A DNA stretch of 64,000 bases from Streptomyces sp. NBC_00154 (GCF_026342835.1 NZ_JAPEMI010000001.1:2796501-2860500), one strand, 5' to 3'. Positions 8,518-18,684 are shown, counted from the stretch's first letter. Notes: generated by a model from the sequence alone, not told the origin. Made by a program: numbers and translations.

Positions 8518-11478
8518 GTGCCAGGAGTGGGCGCAGTGGCGAAGGTTTACCCGTCGGCAGAGTTCGCTGCCGCCCGCACGGACGGATCCGGCGGGTCGGC
8601 CACGCCAGAGCCGACGGCTCCGAATCAGGAGCAACTGTTCGCCCGGATGCCGGAACTCGCCGCAGGCGAGGCGGTGTTCCTTCCCGCGGATCCGCCCCGG
8701 ATGGGACGGATGGCGTTCTGGACGCCCGGGGGTGAGCCGCCGGGCGTCGGGGCGGAACCCGAGGAGCTCACCGTGGTTCGCCCGCACGGTTCGTCCGTGC
8801 GCCGGGCGCGGGTGGTCGCCGTGCTGCTGCCCGTGGAGCAGGCGCTGCCGCTGCTGACTCGCTGCCGGGCACTCGGCACCGGCGGCAGCGGTCGGGCGTC
8901 GGCCGGTACCGCGTTCTGGGGCACGGCGGCCCTGCTCGGTCTGCGTCTGCTCGCCCGGGGCCGGATGCTGCCCGGGGTGTCGCCGGAAGGATTCGACGCG
9001 TGGCGGGTAGGCCCGCTGGACGCCGAGGACCACGAGCGGCTGAGCTCCCTGGCAGCCGTCATGCCCGCCGAGGCCCGCGCGGTCGCGGTTCCCGGGCTCT
9101 CCCCCCTCACGCTTCCGGCGGCCGAGCCGCTGCTGCGGGCCTTCCTCGACGCCGTGGCCGACTCCCTCGCCCGCCCTCCCGCCGCCCGCCAGGTGACCGG
9201 CGGATCGGCGTTCGCGGCGCACGCTCCGCAGTCCGTGCCCGAGCAACGGGGCTGGGCGGCGGAGGTCGCCGCCGGCCGCGACACGGGTCTGGCGGTGTCG
9301 CTGCGGCTGGAACTGGGCCGCGCGGACTCCTTCCGGGCCGTGGTCCAACTGCGCAGCCTGGCTGATCCCACCGTGCTCGCCGACGCCGCGGACCTCTGGT
9401 CCGGGAAGGTCACCGCTCCCGAACTGTTCGGTCCACGGGCTCAGGTGGACACGCTGCTGACGCTGCGGCGGGCCGCGCGCGCATGGTCCCCGGCCGGACG
9501 GCTGCTGGACTCCGCCGCCCCGGCCGGCCTGGAGCTGTCCGACGAGGAGGCCCAGGCGCTGCTGGGCGACGCGGCGGAAAGCCTTGCCGCCGCCGGAGTC
9601 CCCGTGCACTGGCCCAAGGAGCTGGTACGCGAGCTGACCGCCTCCGGCGTCCTCGAACCCGTACGCCGCAAGGGGACGCAGTCCTCGGCCGAGTCCTTCC
9701 TGTCCTCCGGCGGCCTGCTGAACTTCCGCTGGCGGGTCGCGCTCGGAGACCAGGAACTCACGGAGGACGAGCTGGAACGGCTGGTCCAGGCGCACCGGCC
9801 GATCGTGCGGCTGCGCGACCAGTGGGTGGTCGTGGACCCGGAGCTGGTCCGCCGCCTGCGACGGGCCGCGCAGTCCAGGACGACCTCGCTCACCGCGATC
9901 GAAGCCCTGAGCGCCGCGCTGACCGGCAGCGTCGAGGTGGACGGCGAACAGGTGGCGGTCACCGCGGTCGGTGTACTGGAGGAGCTGCGCTCCCGGATCG
10001 CCGACCCCGAGGCGCGCGCCGCGCGTGAGCCCCAGGGGCCGCCGAAAGCCCTTGTCGCGACCCTGCGCGACTACCAGCTGCGCGGCCTGAACTGGCTGCA
10101 CCGGATGACCTCGCTCGGCCTGGGCGGCTGCCTCGCCGACGACATGGGCCTGGGCAAGACCGTCACCCTGATCGCACTCCACCTGCGTCGCCAGGAACGG
10201 GAAGCCACCGCCGGCCCGACCCTGGTGGTCTGCCCCGCCTCGCTGCTCGGCAACTGGGAGCGCGAGATCCAGCGCTTCGCACCGACCACCCCGGTACGCC
10301 GCTTCCACGGCCCAGGCCGCGACCTGTCCTGTCTCGACGGCGGAGCGGGCGGCGGCTTCGTACTGACCACCTACGGGACCATGCGCCGTGACGCCGGACG
10401 CCTCGCCGAACAGCCCTGGGGACTGCTCGTCGCCGACGAGGCCCAGCATGTCAAGAACCCGCACGCGCAGACCGCCCAGGCGTTGCGCGGGATCCCCTCG
10501 CGGGGGCGCGTCGCGCTGACCGGCACCCCGGTCGAGAACAACTTGTCCGAACTGTGGGCACTGCTCGACTGGACCACCCCCGGCCTGCTCGGCACGCTCA
10601 CCTCCTTCCGTCACCGCTACGCCATGGCCGTCGAAGGCGAACGCGACGAACAGGCCGCCCGGCATCTGGCCGCGCTGGTCCGCCCCTTTTTGCTGCGCCG
10701 GCGCAAGTCCGACCCCGGCATCGCTCCCGAACTGCCGCCCAAGACCGAGACCGACCAGCCGGTGTCACTGACGAAGGAACAGGTCTCGCTGTACGAGGCG
10801 CTGGTACGCGAGCTCATGGCCGAGATCGAGGAGAAGCAGGGCATCGCCCGGCGCGGCCTGGTGATGAAGCTGCTCACCGGCCTGAAGCAGGTCTGCAACC
10901 ACCCCGCGCAGTTCCTGAAGGAACCCGCGGGCGCCAAGCTCCCCGGCCGCTCGGGGAAGCTGGAACTGCTGGACGAACTCCTGGACACCGTCCTGGCCGA
11001 GGACGGGTCGGCCCTGGTCTTCACCCAGTACGTGGCCATGGGCGCTCTGATCGAGCGCCACCTGGCCGACCGCGGCGTGGACACCCTGTTCCTGCACGGA
11101 GGCACCACCGTCAAACGCCGGGAGGAGATGGTCGACGCCTTCCAGGGCGGGGAGAAGAAGGTGTTCCTGCTGTCCCTCAAAGCCGCCGGCACCGGTCTGA
11201 ACCTGACCCGGGCCGGACACGTCATCCACTACGACCGCTGGTGGAACCCGGCCGTGGAGGACCAGGCCACCGATCGCGCCTACCGGATCGGACAGACCCA
11301 GCCGGTGCAGGTGCACAAGCTGATCGCCGAGGGGACCGTGGAGGACAGGGTCGCCGAGATGCTCCGTCAGAAGCGGGAACTGGCCGACTCGGTGCTGGGC
11401 TCGGGCGAGGCGGCGTTCAGTGAACTGAGCGACAGCGAACTGGCCGAACTGGTCACACTGCGAAGGACGGGACGATGA
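8518..11478 (+). CDS. SNF2-family DEAD/DEAH-box helicase
   Basis: This 986-residue protein is a SWI2/SNF2 ATPase that would translocate on duplex DNA or remodel DNA-protein complexes. Helicase motifs are clear: DDMGLGKTVTL (motif I, about residue 541), VADEAQHVKNP (motif II), ALTGTPVENNLSELW (III), VFTQYVAMG, SLKAAGTGLNLT (V) and TDRAYRIGQTQ (VI). The N-terminal 450 residues form the SNF2-associated region typical of actinobacterial members. It starts at GTG after a GTAGGAG site. The stop overlaps the SWIM gene start (ATGA). SNF2/SWIM pairs are common in actinobacteria and recur in defence islands; a role here is inference. Confidence 0.92.
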   Translation: MPGVGAVAKVYPSAEFAAARTDGSGGSATPEPTAPNQEQLFARMPELAAGEAVFLPADPPRMGRMAFWTPGGEPPGVGAEPEELTVVRPHGSSVRRARVVAVLLPVEQALPLLTRCRALGTGGSGRASAGTAFWGTAALLGLRLLARGRMLPGVSPEGFDAWRVGPLDAEDHERLSSLAAVMPAEARAVAVPGLSPLTLPAAEPLLRAFLDAVADSLARPPAARQVTGGSAFAAHAPQSVPEQRGWAAEVAAGRDTGLAVSLRLELGRADSFRAVVQLRSLADPTVLADAADLWSGKVTAPELFGPRAQVDTLLTLRRAARAWSPAGRLLDSAAPAGLELSDEEAQALLGDAAESLAAAGVPVHWPKELVRELTASGVLEPVRRKGTQSSAESFLSSGGLLNFRWRVALGDQELTEDELERLVQAHRPIVRLRDQWVVVDPELVRRLRRAAQSRTTSLTAIEALSAALTGSVEVDGEQVAVTAVGVLEELRSRIADPEARAAREPQGPPKALVATLRDYQLRGLNWLHRMTSLGLGGCLADDMGLGKTVTLIALHLRRQEREATAGPTLVVCPASLLGNWEREIQRFAPTTPVRRFHGPGRDLSCLDGGAGGGFVLTTYGTMRRDAGRLAEQPWGLLVADEAQHVKNPHAQTAQALRGIPSRGRVALTGTPVENNLSELWALLDWTTPGLLGTLTSFRHRYAMAVEGERDEQAARHLAALVRPFLLRRRKSDPGIAPELPPKTETDQPVSLTKEQVSLYEALVRELMAEIEEKQGIARRGLVMKLLTGLKQVCNHPAQFLKEPAGAKLPGRSGKLELLDELLDTVLAEDGSALVFTQYVAMGALIERHLADRGVDTLFLHGGTTVKRREEMVDAFQGGEKKVFLLSLKAAGTGLNLTRAGHVIHYDRWWNPAVEDQATDRAYRIGQTQPVQVHKLIAEGTVEDRVAEMLRQKRELADSVLGSGEAAFSELSDSELAELVTLRRTGR

Positions 11479-12788
11479 CCAGGCGTAGCCGGCCAGGCAA
11501 GTCGGCCGCCCGCACCTTTGAGACACTCCCTCCGGCAAAGGGCAGTCGCGCGCCCTTCGCCGAGTCCTGGTGGGGCCGCGAATGGCTGCGCTCGCTGGAG
11601 GAGTCCTCCTTGGACTCCGGCCGCCTCCAGCGCGGCCGGACCTACGCGCGCGGCGGCGCGGTCGGCCCGGTCACCATCGTCCCTGGCTCAGCCGCCACCC
11701 TGGTACAGGGCAGCCGCAGCACCCCGTACCGCTCCACGGTCCGAGTCGAGCAGCTGACGGACCGGCAGTGGGACCAACTTCTCGACGTGATCGCCGAGCG
11801 GGCCGCGAACATCGCCGCACTGCTCGACGCCGAGATGCCCGCCGGCCTCGCCGACGACGCCGCGGCCGCCGGCGTCCCGCTGCTGCCCGGCCCCCGGGAC
11901 CTCAACCCCGAGTGCAGCTGCCCCGACTGGGGCTACCCCTGCAAACACGCCGCCGCCCTCTGCTACCAGGTCGCCCGGCTCCTGGACCGCGACCCCTTCG
12001 TGCTGCTGCTCCTACGGGGCCGCGGCGAGCGGGAGCTGATGGACGAGCTCGGCCGCCGCAACACCGCCCGCGCCTCCACCGAAGCCGCAGCGTACGCGGC
12101 AACCGCAGGCACGGGCCCCGCCACACCCCCGGCCCGCAGCGGTGATCCCGCCGGACCCGCCTTCACCTCCCGCACCGCACTGCCGCCCCTGCCCGCCCCG
12201 CCGCCGCTACCCGAGCGACCAGGCCGCGGCCCGGCCCTGGTGGCCTCGGCTGTTCCAGAGCCCGGCATGGACCCGGCTGCGCTCGAACTGCTCGCCGCCG
12301 ACGCCGCGATACGCGCCCACCACCTGCTCGCCGCAGCCCTCAGCGCCCGTCACGCCGACACCGCGCCACCCGCCCCGCTCACCGAGTGGCAGGACGCCGT
12401 CCGTTTCGCCGCCGCTCACCCCACCTTGGAGGTCTTCGCCCGGATCTCCTCGGACTGCGGCCGCACCCCCCGCGAACTCGCCGCCGCCACCCGCGCGTGG
12501 CGGCACGGCGGCGCGGCATCCCTGGATGTGCTGGAGAGCCCCTGGAACCCACCCACCTCACGCATGCAGCGCGACCGCGAGGCGCTGCGCGCGGACTGGA
12601 CCGACGGCAAACCACCCCGGCTCCGCTCCTGGCGCAACCGCTGGACCGTCGAGGGCCGCGACGCCCAACTGCGCCTGGGCCGCGACGGACTGTGGTACCC
12701 GTACACCAAGGATCAAGGCACCTGGTGGCCGGCCGGACCACCCGACGTCGATCCCGCCGTCGTCCTGACCGCCCTTCTCGGGACATGA
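11475..12788 (+). CDS. SWIM zinc-finger protein
   Basis: The 437-residue protein has the SWIM signature C-x-C-(n)-C-x-H at residues 146-158 (CSCPDWGYPCKHAAALCY), a predicted zinc-binding, nucleic-acid- or protein-contact module. Upstream is the conserved WWGREWLRSLE segment usual in SNF2-linked SWIM proteins. Residues 190-270 are Pro/Ala-rich and probably unstructured. Translation is coupled to the helicase by an ATGA overlap, and the two products probably act together. Confidence 0.88.
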   Translation: MTRRSRPGKSAARTFETLPPAKGSRAPFAESWWGREWLRSLEESSLDSGRLQRGRTYARGGAVGPVTIVPGSAATLVQGSRSTPYRSTVRVEQLTDRQWDQLLDVIAERAANIAALLDAEMPAGLADDAAAAGVPLLPGPRDLNPECSCPDWGYPCKHAAALCYQVARLLDRDPFVLLLLRGRGERELMDELGRRNTARASTEAAAYAATAGTGPATPPARSGDPAGPAFTSRTALPPLPAPPPLPERPGRGPALVASAVPEPGMDPAALELLAADAAIRAHHLLAAALSARHADTAPPAPLTEWQDAVRFAAAHPTLEVFARISSDCGRTPRELAAATRAWRHGGAASLDVLESPWNPPTSRMQRDREALRADWTDGKPPRLRSWRNRWTVEGRDAQLRLGRDGLWYPYTKDQGTWWPAGPPDVDPAVVLTALLGT

Positions 12789-12832
12789 CGCCCTTCTTTC
12801 GAAGCACGCACGCCGCCCTGGGCGTCCGACGT

Positions 12833-13017
12833 CGGAGAGATGGACGCTTACGCCTTCTGCCGAGCACTCCCCCGAGCGCTGCGGGGTCGTCACCGTCCCC
12901 AACTCCGTCTTCTGCGACCACCCCACCGTCGGACGCACTCAGGTCCGCTTCGCCTTCTGCAACAAAGACGGCGTTCTCGCCGAGGCCACCAGCCGGCCTC
13001 GACGCCTCGCGCCCTGA
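12833..13017 (+). pseudogene. 3' relic of a third aminotransferase copy
   Basis: From GEMDAYAFCRALP the sequence matches the last 60 or so residues of the aminotransferases at 4780 and 14026. One extra C in the CCCCC run near 12870 shifts the frame; after it the relic reads ERCGVVTVPNSVF and ends with R-R-L-A-P-stop. The 3' flank CTGAACTCACG is shared with the island copy (5943-5953), so this relic is closer to the island copy than to the resident gene. It marks the end of the SNF2/SWIM module. Confidence 0.8.
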
Positions 13018-13185
13018 ACTCACGCCGCCTTGGGCGCGTTCGAAGCACTCGTCTTCGTCGGCAAGAACGTCGACGGTCGGTCGGAGTTCGGCGATTCCGC
13101 GCGCACTGCGGCGCTTGAGCCCGTCGGGTGCGACCACGTCCGACGACGGCGGTGCCGACGGCAAGGCCGCACCGGGAATCCTTCG

Positions 13186-13740
13186 TCAGCGGACGTTCGC
13201 CTCGGGCTCAGGACGCGGGAGTTCGTCGAGGTCGAGGGTGAAGGTGCGACCGTCGGCCAGGGGGATGGGCAGCTTGCCCGTGCCGTACTTGTGGGTGTGC
13301 GCCGCGATGTAACCGGTGGCGGTCGGCTGGGTGTGGAGGACGACCTCCTGGGCGTAGGGATCCACGACCAGGTAGACGGGGATGCCGTACCGGCCGTACT
13401 TCGCGGTGCAGTCGTCGTAGTCCTTGCGTGCGGAGGAGGTCGAGACGACCTCAGAGATCAGCAGGACGTCTTCGAAGCTGTAGCGCTTGCTCTCCCGGCG
13501 GGCGTCCTCGCGAAGGATCGCCAGATCGGGGGCGGAGTTCTCGTCGGCGGGGAAATCGATGTAGACGTCAGAAGTGACCTTCGCGTGACGGCCGAGGGCG
13601 AGAGCGGAGTCGATCTGCATCGATCTGATGGTGCTGGAGTGCTCTTCGCTCTGCGGAGTCATGATCACCTTTCCGTCGGCCCCGAACAGGACCGTGTACC
13701 CCTCGGGGAACTCGGTGTGCACGATCGCGTCGACACTCAT
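13186..13740 (-). CDS. Uma2-family (DUF820) restriction-endonuclease-fold protein
   Basis: The 184-residue protein has the Uma2 architecture. DVYIDFPADENSAPDLAIL carries the P-D of the PD-(D/E)xK-like core near residue 70. LLISEVVSTSSARKDYD supplies the E-V-x-S...D segment, and K-Y-G-R-Y-G-I-P-V-Y-L-V-V-D-P completes it. Members of this abundant actinobacterial and cyanobacterial family are predicted nucleases of unknown substrate. It is the last gene before the right edge of the island and is transcribed toward the SWIM module. Confidence 0.85.
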   Translation of the reverse strand: MSVDAIVHTEFPEGYTVLFGADGKVIMTPQSEEHSSTIRSMQIDSALALGRHAKVTSDVYIDFPADENSAPDLAILREDARRESKRYSFEDVLLISEVVSTSSARKDYDDCTAKYGRYGIPVYLVVDPYAQEVVLHTQPTATGYIAAHTHKYGTGKLPIPLADGRTFTLDLDELPRPEPEANVR

Positions 13741-14025
13741 GGACGGCTCCTTCCCGTGTGCGGTCAGGATACGGCGGACAGTGTCACGTCACCGAGAACC
13801 CGGCGGTGCGGCTGTGAGACCGGAGAGGTTCCGCGGTCGCACGGCTCCGTCTTCATGAGGACGGTCCAGAGTTTGTTCGGAGCCGAAGCGCCACGGGCGG
13901 CGACCAGGAAAGCGCGGATGCCTCGGAACCGTGCATCACGGGACGCGCACAGCGGCCAGCTCACCGGCGGTCCCGGAGGCGCCCAGGCGGACCTGCTGCG
14001 CGGCATAAGAATGAGTGCGTGAAAA

Positions 14026-14464
14026 CGGAGTGGCCTGGGTGACCGCTAGCCCCGGGCTGGTGACGGCGGTCCGCTCGGCCAAGCAGTTCCTGACGTACGT
14101 CTCCGCGGGCCCGTTCCAGTACGCCGTCGCCGAGGCGCTGAACCTCCCCGACAGCTACTTCGAGGGGCTGCGCGCGGATCTGCGGGCCAAACGGGATCTG
14201 TTGAGCGGCGGGCTCGCGGAGGCCGGTTTCGAGGTGTACCGGCCGGCCGGGACGTACTTCGTCACCACCGATATCCGCCCGCTCGGCGGCGGGACCGACG
14301 GCTTCGCCTTCTGCCGCGCGCTGCCCGAGCGGTGCGGGGTCGTCGCCATCCCCAATGCGGTGTTCTACGACGATCAGGAGGGCGGCCGCAGCAAGGTCCG
14401 ATTCGCCTTCTGCAAGCGCGAGGACGTCCTGCGCGAGGCCGTTTCACGGCTCAAGGGCCTATGA
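14026..14464 (+). pseudogene. 3' part of the resident aminotransferase
   Basis: The frame begins ...VAWVTASPGLVTAVRSAKQFL and continues to the natural C-terminus (RLKGL-stop). It aligns with residues 245-388 of the complete island copy and starts exactly where the 740-1501 fragment ends. An apparent start at 14015 is an artefact of the junction. The fragment lacks the PLP lysine and large domain and should be inactive. Downstream synteny with YbjN and clpB marks this as the ancestral locus. Confidence 0.85.
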
Positions 14465-14519
14465 CTCCAGGGAAATCCACCGTGCCGGAGCTCGCCTTTC
14501 CGGCGTGTGGAGCGACAGA

Positions 14520-14567
14520 AGCCCGGCCTGAGGCGGCGGTCGTGGTGACCGTCGCCCCGGCCGGGCT
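14520..14567. terminator. Hairpin between convergent aminotransferase and YbjN genes
   Basis: AGCCCGGCC (14520-14528) pairs with GGCCGGGCT (14559-14567), and the interior GGCGG/GTCGCC segment can extend the stem. It lies between two genes that converge, so it may terminate both. Confidence 0.55.
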
Positions 14568-14588
14568 GTCGTTCGCAGGCGCTCCGGA

Positions 14589-15146
14589 TCAGGCGCTGGG
14601 CGCCGCGTCGTCGCCGTCGGTCTTCTTCTCGGCCGGCTCCAGGCCGAGACGCTCCAGCAGCCACTTGTCGAACTCGATCGAGGCCCGCACCCAGCTGACC
14701 GTCGACGAGACGAAGTGCTCCAGGCTGACGCCCGTACCGATGAGCATCTGCGCCTCACCGATCAGACGGACCGAGGTCTCGGTGTCCTCGGCGCCCTCCT
14801 CGGCCTCGTGGACGTGCGTGTAGACCTTGGGCCACAGCGTGCGGCGGTTCCAGTCGTCGATCGCGTCGAGGAGGACCGGGCGCTGGTCCATGGCGTGGGG
14901 GCGGTCGTAGAACGTACGGACCGAGAAGACCTGCTGCTCGTCCTCGCCACGGAACATGAAGTACGTGCGGAACTCTTCCCACGGCGCCGCGAGGTCGCCC
15001 TCGTCGTCGACGACGTACTTCAGCTCCATCTGCTCGAGGAGCTGCTTGACGAGGTCCTGGTCAGGGACGACGGGGCCCTCCGGTCCTGCCGCCTGCGGTT
15101 CGGGCTGGCCCCCGAAATTCGGAATCGAGGACGGGTCGATGCTCAC
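14589..15146 (-). CDS. YbjN domain protein
   Basis: The 185-residue protein starts at GTG 15146 (VSIDPSSIPNFGG), which places a GGGATATTCACG leader upstream; the longer open frame to 15353 looks non-coding. After a Pro/Ala-rich N-terminus, residues 30-155 match the YbjN fold: LLEQMELKYVVDDEGDLAAPW, TYFMFRGEDEQQVFSVR and FDKWLLERLGL. YbjN proteins resemble type III secretion chaperones and are of unclear function in actinobacteria. Downstream of clpB on the same strand but separated by a terminator. Confidence 0.8.
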   Translation of the reverse strand: MSIDPSSIPNFGGQPEPQAAGPEGPVVPDQDLVKQLLEQMELKYVVDDEGDLAAPWEEFRTYFMFRGEDEQQVFSVRTFYDRPHAMDQRPVLLDAIDDWNRRTLWPKVYTHVHEAEEGAEDTETSVRLIGEAQMLIGTGVSLEHFVSSTVSWVRASIEFDKWLLERLGLEPAEKKTDGDDAAPSA

Positions 15147-15333
15147 CGTGAATATCCCTTCGTACGGTTGCCGCCATCCTCTCCCATGGCAGGCGGGGGA
15201 TGGCAACCCCCAGCTGGGCCGATCAGCTACAGGCTGACACGATCCGGTCCGCTCGGAGCTCCGGGGGAGCCTGTCCGGAGGGGGAATGTCATGGAAGGGA
15301 CACGCAGACGGACCCATGTGGGCCCGGACAGCC

Positions 15334-15366
15334 GTGTGCGAGGGCGGGGACACCGCCCTCGCACAC
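15334..15366 (-). terminator. Terminator downstream of clpB
   Basis: GTGTGCGAGGGCGG and its perfect complement form a 14-bp stem around a 5-nt loop, 37 bp beyond the clpB stop. Confidence 0.75.
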
Positions 15367-15402
15367 TTCAGTCGGTCCGGCGTCCTACGCCCGCCGGGTC
15401 CG

Positions 15403-18000
15403 TCACCGCACGGCGCCCACGATCAGGCCTGCCTCCTCGCCCTCCCCGAACACGTCCACCCGTACGGTGTCCCCGTCCGTGACCTCGCCCGCGAGGATCT
15501 CCTTCGCGAGCCGGTCACCGATCGCGGTCTGGATGAGGCGACGCAGCGGCCGCGCCCCGTAAGCCGGGTCGTTGCCCTCCTTCGCCAGCCAGGCCAGCGC
15601 GGCCGGGGTGACGTCGAGGGTGAGCCGCCGGTCGGCCAGCCGCTTGGCGAGCCGGTCGATCTGGAGCGCGGCGATGTGCGCGAGCTCGTCGCCGGAGAGG
15701 GCGGAGAAGACCACCAGGTCGTCGAGCCGGTTGAGGAACTCCGGCTTGAACGAGGCGCGTACGACCTCCAGGACCCGCTCCTTCTTCTCCTCCGGCTTCA
15801 TCAACGGATCGACCAGGAACTGGCTGCCCAGGTTCGACGTCAGGACCAGGATGGTGTTGCGGAAGTCCACCGTCCGGCCCTGGCCGTCGGTGAGCCGGCC
15901 GTCGTCGAGCACCTGGAGCAGGATGTCGAAGACCTCGGGGTGGGCCTTCTCCACCTCGTCCAGCAGGATGACGCTGTACGGACGGCGGCGGACCGCCTCC
16001 GTGAGTTGGCCGCCCTCCTCGTACCCCACATAGCCGGGCGGGGCACCGACCAGCCGGGCGACGCTGTGCTTCTCGCCGTACTCGCTCATGTCGATGCGGA
16101 CCATGGCCCGCTCGTCGTCGAACAGGAAGTCGGCGAGCGCCTTCGCCAGCTCGGTCTTGCCGACACCGGTCGGGCCGAGGAAGAGGAACGATCCGGTGGG
16201 CCGGTCCGGGTCGGCGATGCCGGCCCTGGTGCGGCGTACCGCGTCCGACACCGCCTGCACGGCCTCGGTCTGGCCGATCAGCCGCCTGCCCAGCTCCTCC
16301 TCCATGCGCAGCAGCTTCTGTGTCTCGCCCTCCAGGAGCCGGCCGGCCGGGATGCCGGTCCAGGCGCCGACGACATCGGCGATGTCGTCCGGGCCGACCT
16401 CCTCCTTGACCATGGTGTCCTTGGCGGCCTCCTGCTCCGCCTCGTCGGCCTCCGCGAGCTCCCGCTCCAGGCCAGGGATCTCCCCGTACAGCAGCTTGGA
16501 GGCGGTGTCGAAGTCGCCGTCGCGCTGGGCACGCTCGGCCTGTCCGCGCAGGTCGTCGAGGCGCTCCTTCAGCTCACCGACGCGGTTGAGGCTCTGCTTC
16601 TCCTTCTCCCACCGGGCGGTGAGGCCGCGCAGCTCCTCCTCCTTGTCGGCGAGGTCGCGGCGGAGCTTCTCCAGACGCTGGACGGAAGCGGCATCGGTCT
16701 CGTTCTTCAGCGCCAGCTCCTCCATCCGCAGGCGGTCGACGGCGCGCTGCAGTTCGTCGATCTCGACGGGCGAGGAGTCGATCTCCATGCGCAGCCGGGA
16801 CGCCGCCTCGTCGACGAGGTCGATGGCCTTGTCGGGGAGGAACCGGGAGGTGATGTAGCGGTCGGACAGGGTCGCGGCGGCCACCAGCGCGGAGTCCGCG
16901 ATCTGCACCTTGTGGTGCGCCTCGTACCGTCCCTTGAGCCCGCGCAGGATCGCGATGGTGTCCTCGACGGACGGTTCGGCGACCAGGACCTGCTGGAAGC
17001 GGCGCTCCAGCGCGGCGTCCTTCTCGATGCGCTCGCGGTACTCGTCGAGCGTCGTCGCGCCGACCATCCGCAGCTCACCACGGGCCAGCATCGGCTTGAG
17101 CATGTTGCCGGCGTCCATGGCGGAGTCCCCGCCCGCCCCGGCGCCCACGACGGTGTGCAGCTCGTCGATGAACGTGATGATCTGCCCGTCGCTCTCCTTG
17201 ATCTCGGAGAGGACGGACTTCAGCCGCTCCTCGAACTCGCCGCGGTACTTGGCTCCGGCGACCATGGCCCCGAGGTCCAGTGAGACGAGCCGCTTGTTCC
17301 TCAGGCTCTCGGGCACATCGCCCTTGACGATGCGCTGAGCGAGCCCTTCGACGACGGCCGTCTTGCCGACACCGGGCTCGCCGATGAGCACGGGGTTGTT
17401 CTTGGTACGCCGCGACAGGACCTGCACGACGCGCCGGATCTCGTGGTCACGCCCGATGACGGGGTCGAGCTTGCCCTCGCGCGCGGCCGCCGTGAAGTCG
17501 GTGCCGAACTTCTCCAGGGCCTTGTACTGGCCCTCCGGGTCGGGTGTGGTCACCCGGCGCCCTCCCCTGCTCTTCTCGAATGCGTCCAGCAGCCTCTTCG
17601 CACTGGCACCCTGCTGGGTGAGGATCTCACCGGCGCGGCCGCCCTCGGCCGCGATACCGATCAGCAGATGCTCGGTGGAGAGGTAGTCGTCGCCGAGCTC
17701 CTTCGCTCGCTGCGCGGCGTCGGAGATGACGGCGAGCAGCTCACGGTTGGGCTGCGGCGGGGCGACGGTCGCCCCGGTGACGCTGGGCAGCGACGCGAGC
17801 AACCGGTCCGTCTGGCTCCGTACGGCGACCTGGTCGGCGTCTACGGCGGCGAGCAGGTCGGTGATGTTCTCGTTGTCCTCGCCCTCCAGCAGAGCGAGCA
17901 GCAGATGCCCCGGGGTCAGATCGGCGTGCCCGTCCTTCACGGCCCTGCTGGTGGCCGCATTGATGGCGTCCCGGCTCTTGTTGGTCAGCTCGGCGTCCAC
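15403..18000 (-). CDS. clpB: ATP-dependent disaggregase ClpB
   Basis: The 865-residue Hsp100 chaperone has the full ClpB layout. Two N-terminal Clp repeats occupy about 1-145. AAA+ domain 1 has GEPGVGKTA near residue 205, followed by a D-E-L-H Walker B. The long coiled-coil M domain runs about 400-525 ([20 protein letters not shown]), the feature separating ClpB from ClpA/ClpC. AAA+ domain 2 has GPTGVGKTE near residue 605 and [14 protein letters not shown]. It rescues aggregated proteins together with DnaK-DnaJ-GrpE, encoded 4-8 kb away. A HAIR operator at 18076-18096 indicates repression by HspR. Confidence 0.98.
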   Translation of the reverse strand: MDAELTNKSRDAINAATSRAVKDGHADLTPGHLLLALLEGEDNENITDLLAAVDADQVAVRSQTDRLLASLPSVTGATVAPPQPNRELLAVISDAAQRAKELGDDYLSTEHLLIGIAAEGGRAGEILTQQGASAKRLLDAFEKSRGGRRVTTPDPEGQYKALEKFGTDFTAAAREGKLDPVIGRDHEIRRVVQVLSRRTKNNPVLIGEPGVGKTAVVEGLAQRIVKGDVPESLRNKRLVSLDLGAMVAGAKYRGEFEERLKSVLSEIKESDGQIITFIDELHTVVGAGAGGDSAMDAGNMLKPMLARGELRMVGATTLDEYRERIEKDAALERRFQQVLVAEPSVEDTIAILRGLKGRYEAHHKVQIADSALVAAATLSDRYITSRFLPDKAIDLVDEAASRLRMEIDSSPVEIDELQRAVDRLRMEELALKNETDAASVQRLEKLRRDLADKEEELRGLTARWEKEKQSLNRVGELKERLDDLRGQAERAQRDGDFDTASKLLYGEIPGLERELAEADEAEQEAAKDTMVKEEVGPDDIADVVGAWTGIPAGRLLEGETQKLLRMEEELGRRLIGQTEAVQAVSDAVRRTRAGIADPDRPTGSFLFLGPTGVGKTELAKALADFLFDDERAMVRIDMSEYGEKHSVARLVGAPPGYVGYEEGGQLTEAVRRRPYSVILLDEVEKAHPEVFDILLQVLDDGRLTDGQGRTVDFRNTILVLTSNLGSQFLVDPLMKPEEKKERVLEVVRASFKPEFLNRLDDLVVFSALSGDELAHIAALQIDRLAKRLADRRLTLDVTPAALAWLAKEGNDPAYGARPLRRLIQTAIGDRLAKEILAGEVTDGDTVRVDVFGEGEEAGLIVGAVR

Positions 18001-18075
18001 GTGCGCTCTCTCCTCCTTGCGGTGGCTGGTCCGTCCACTTCTTTCGTGACAACTGACTCAGCCAACGTCCACAAA

Positions 18076-18096
18076 GTTGAGTCTATTCCACTCAAG
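18076..18096. promoter_or_regulatory. HAIR operator (HspR site) upstream of clpB
   Basis: GTTGAGT-N7-ACTCAAG matches the HAIR consensus CTTGAGT-N7-ACTCAAG with one mismatch. It lies 76 bp upstream of the clpB start and matches the operators before dnaK. Confidence 0.88.
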
Positions 18097-18226
18097 TCGG
18101 GATCCTGACGAAAACCACCGGGCTCCGGCAGCAACCACCGACAGAAACCCGCTCGTGTCCGAGTCAACCGGCCGGACAACCCCTGCGCCACCGCAGGGCC
18201 GGGCGACGGCTGCCTACCCTTGGTCC

Positions 18227-18649
18227 ATGGCCGTAGACGTACGCAACCCCAGCCCCGAGTACCTCGCCTTCTGGCGCGAGTACCACGTGTGCACCCTGAC
18301 CACCCTCCGCCCCGACGGCACCCCTCACGTGGTGCCGGTCGGCGTGACGTACGACCCCGAGGCCGGGCTCGCGCGCATCATCACCAACAAGAGCAGCAGA
18401 AAGGTCGCCCACGTCCTGGCCGCCGGCCCGGACGGGGCACGGGTGGCGGTCTGCCAGGTCGACCGGGGCCGCTGGGCGACGCTGGAGGGCCGCGCGACGA
18501 TCCGCACGGAGCAGGACGTGGTCGACGACGCCGTACGCCGCTACGCGGAACGCTACGAGCGCACCCCGGCGCCCAACCCGGACCGGGTCGTCATCGAGAT
18601 CACCCTCGACCGGGCCCTCGGCAGGGGCGCACCGGTCCGCACGGCCTGA
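18227..18649 (+). CDS. PPOX-class (pyridoxamine oxidase-like) F420-dependent oxidoreductase
   Basis: The 140-residue split-barrel flavin/F420-binding protein has the family segments YHVCTLTTLRPDGTPHVVPVG and ARVAVCQVDRGRWATLEGRAT. Length and sequence fit the Rv1155-like PPOX subgroup, which uses cofactor F420 in actinobacteria; the substrate is unknown. ATG at 18227 was preferred over the open frame from 18077 because the family starts with M-A-V-D-V-R-N-P. It is divergent from clpB, and a hairpin terminator follows. Confidence 0.88.
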   Translation: MAVDVRNPSPEYLAFWREYHVCTLTTLRPDGTPHVVPVGVTYDPEAGLARIITNKSSRKVAHVLAAGPDGARVAVCQVDRGRWATLEGRATIRTEQDVVDDAVRRYAERYERTPAPNPDRVVIEITLDRALGRGAPVRTA

Positions 18650-18684
18650 CCCCCGGCAGCTCCCCGCCGCCCGTCCCTGGACAG

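Noticed and set aside
14015..14025. A start codon for the aminotransferase 3' fragment
   Set aside because: The first four codons come from island sequence; the product would lack the PLP lysine and large domain.
15286..17283. A 665-codon open frame opposite clpB
   Set aside because: An antisense shadow of a strongly biased gene, with no credible start or domain.
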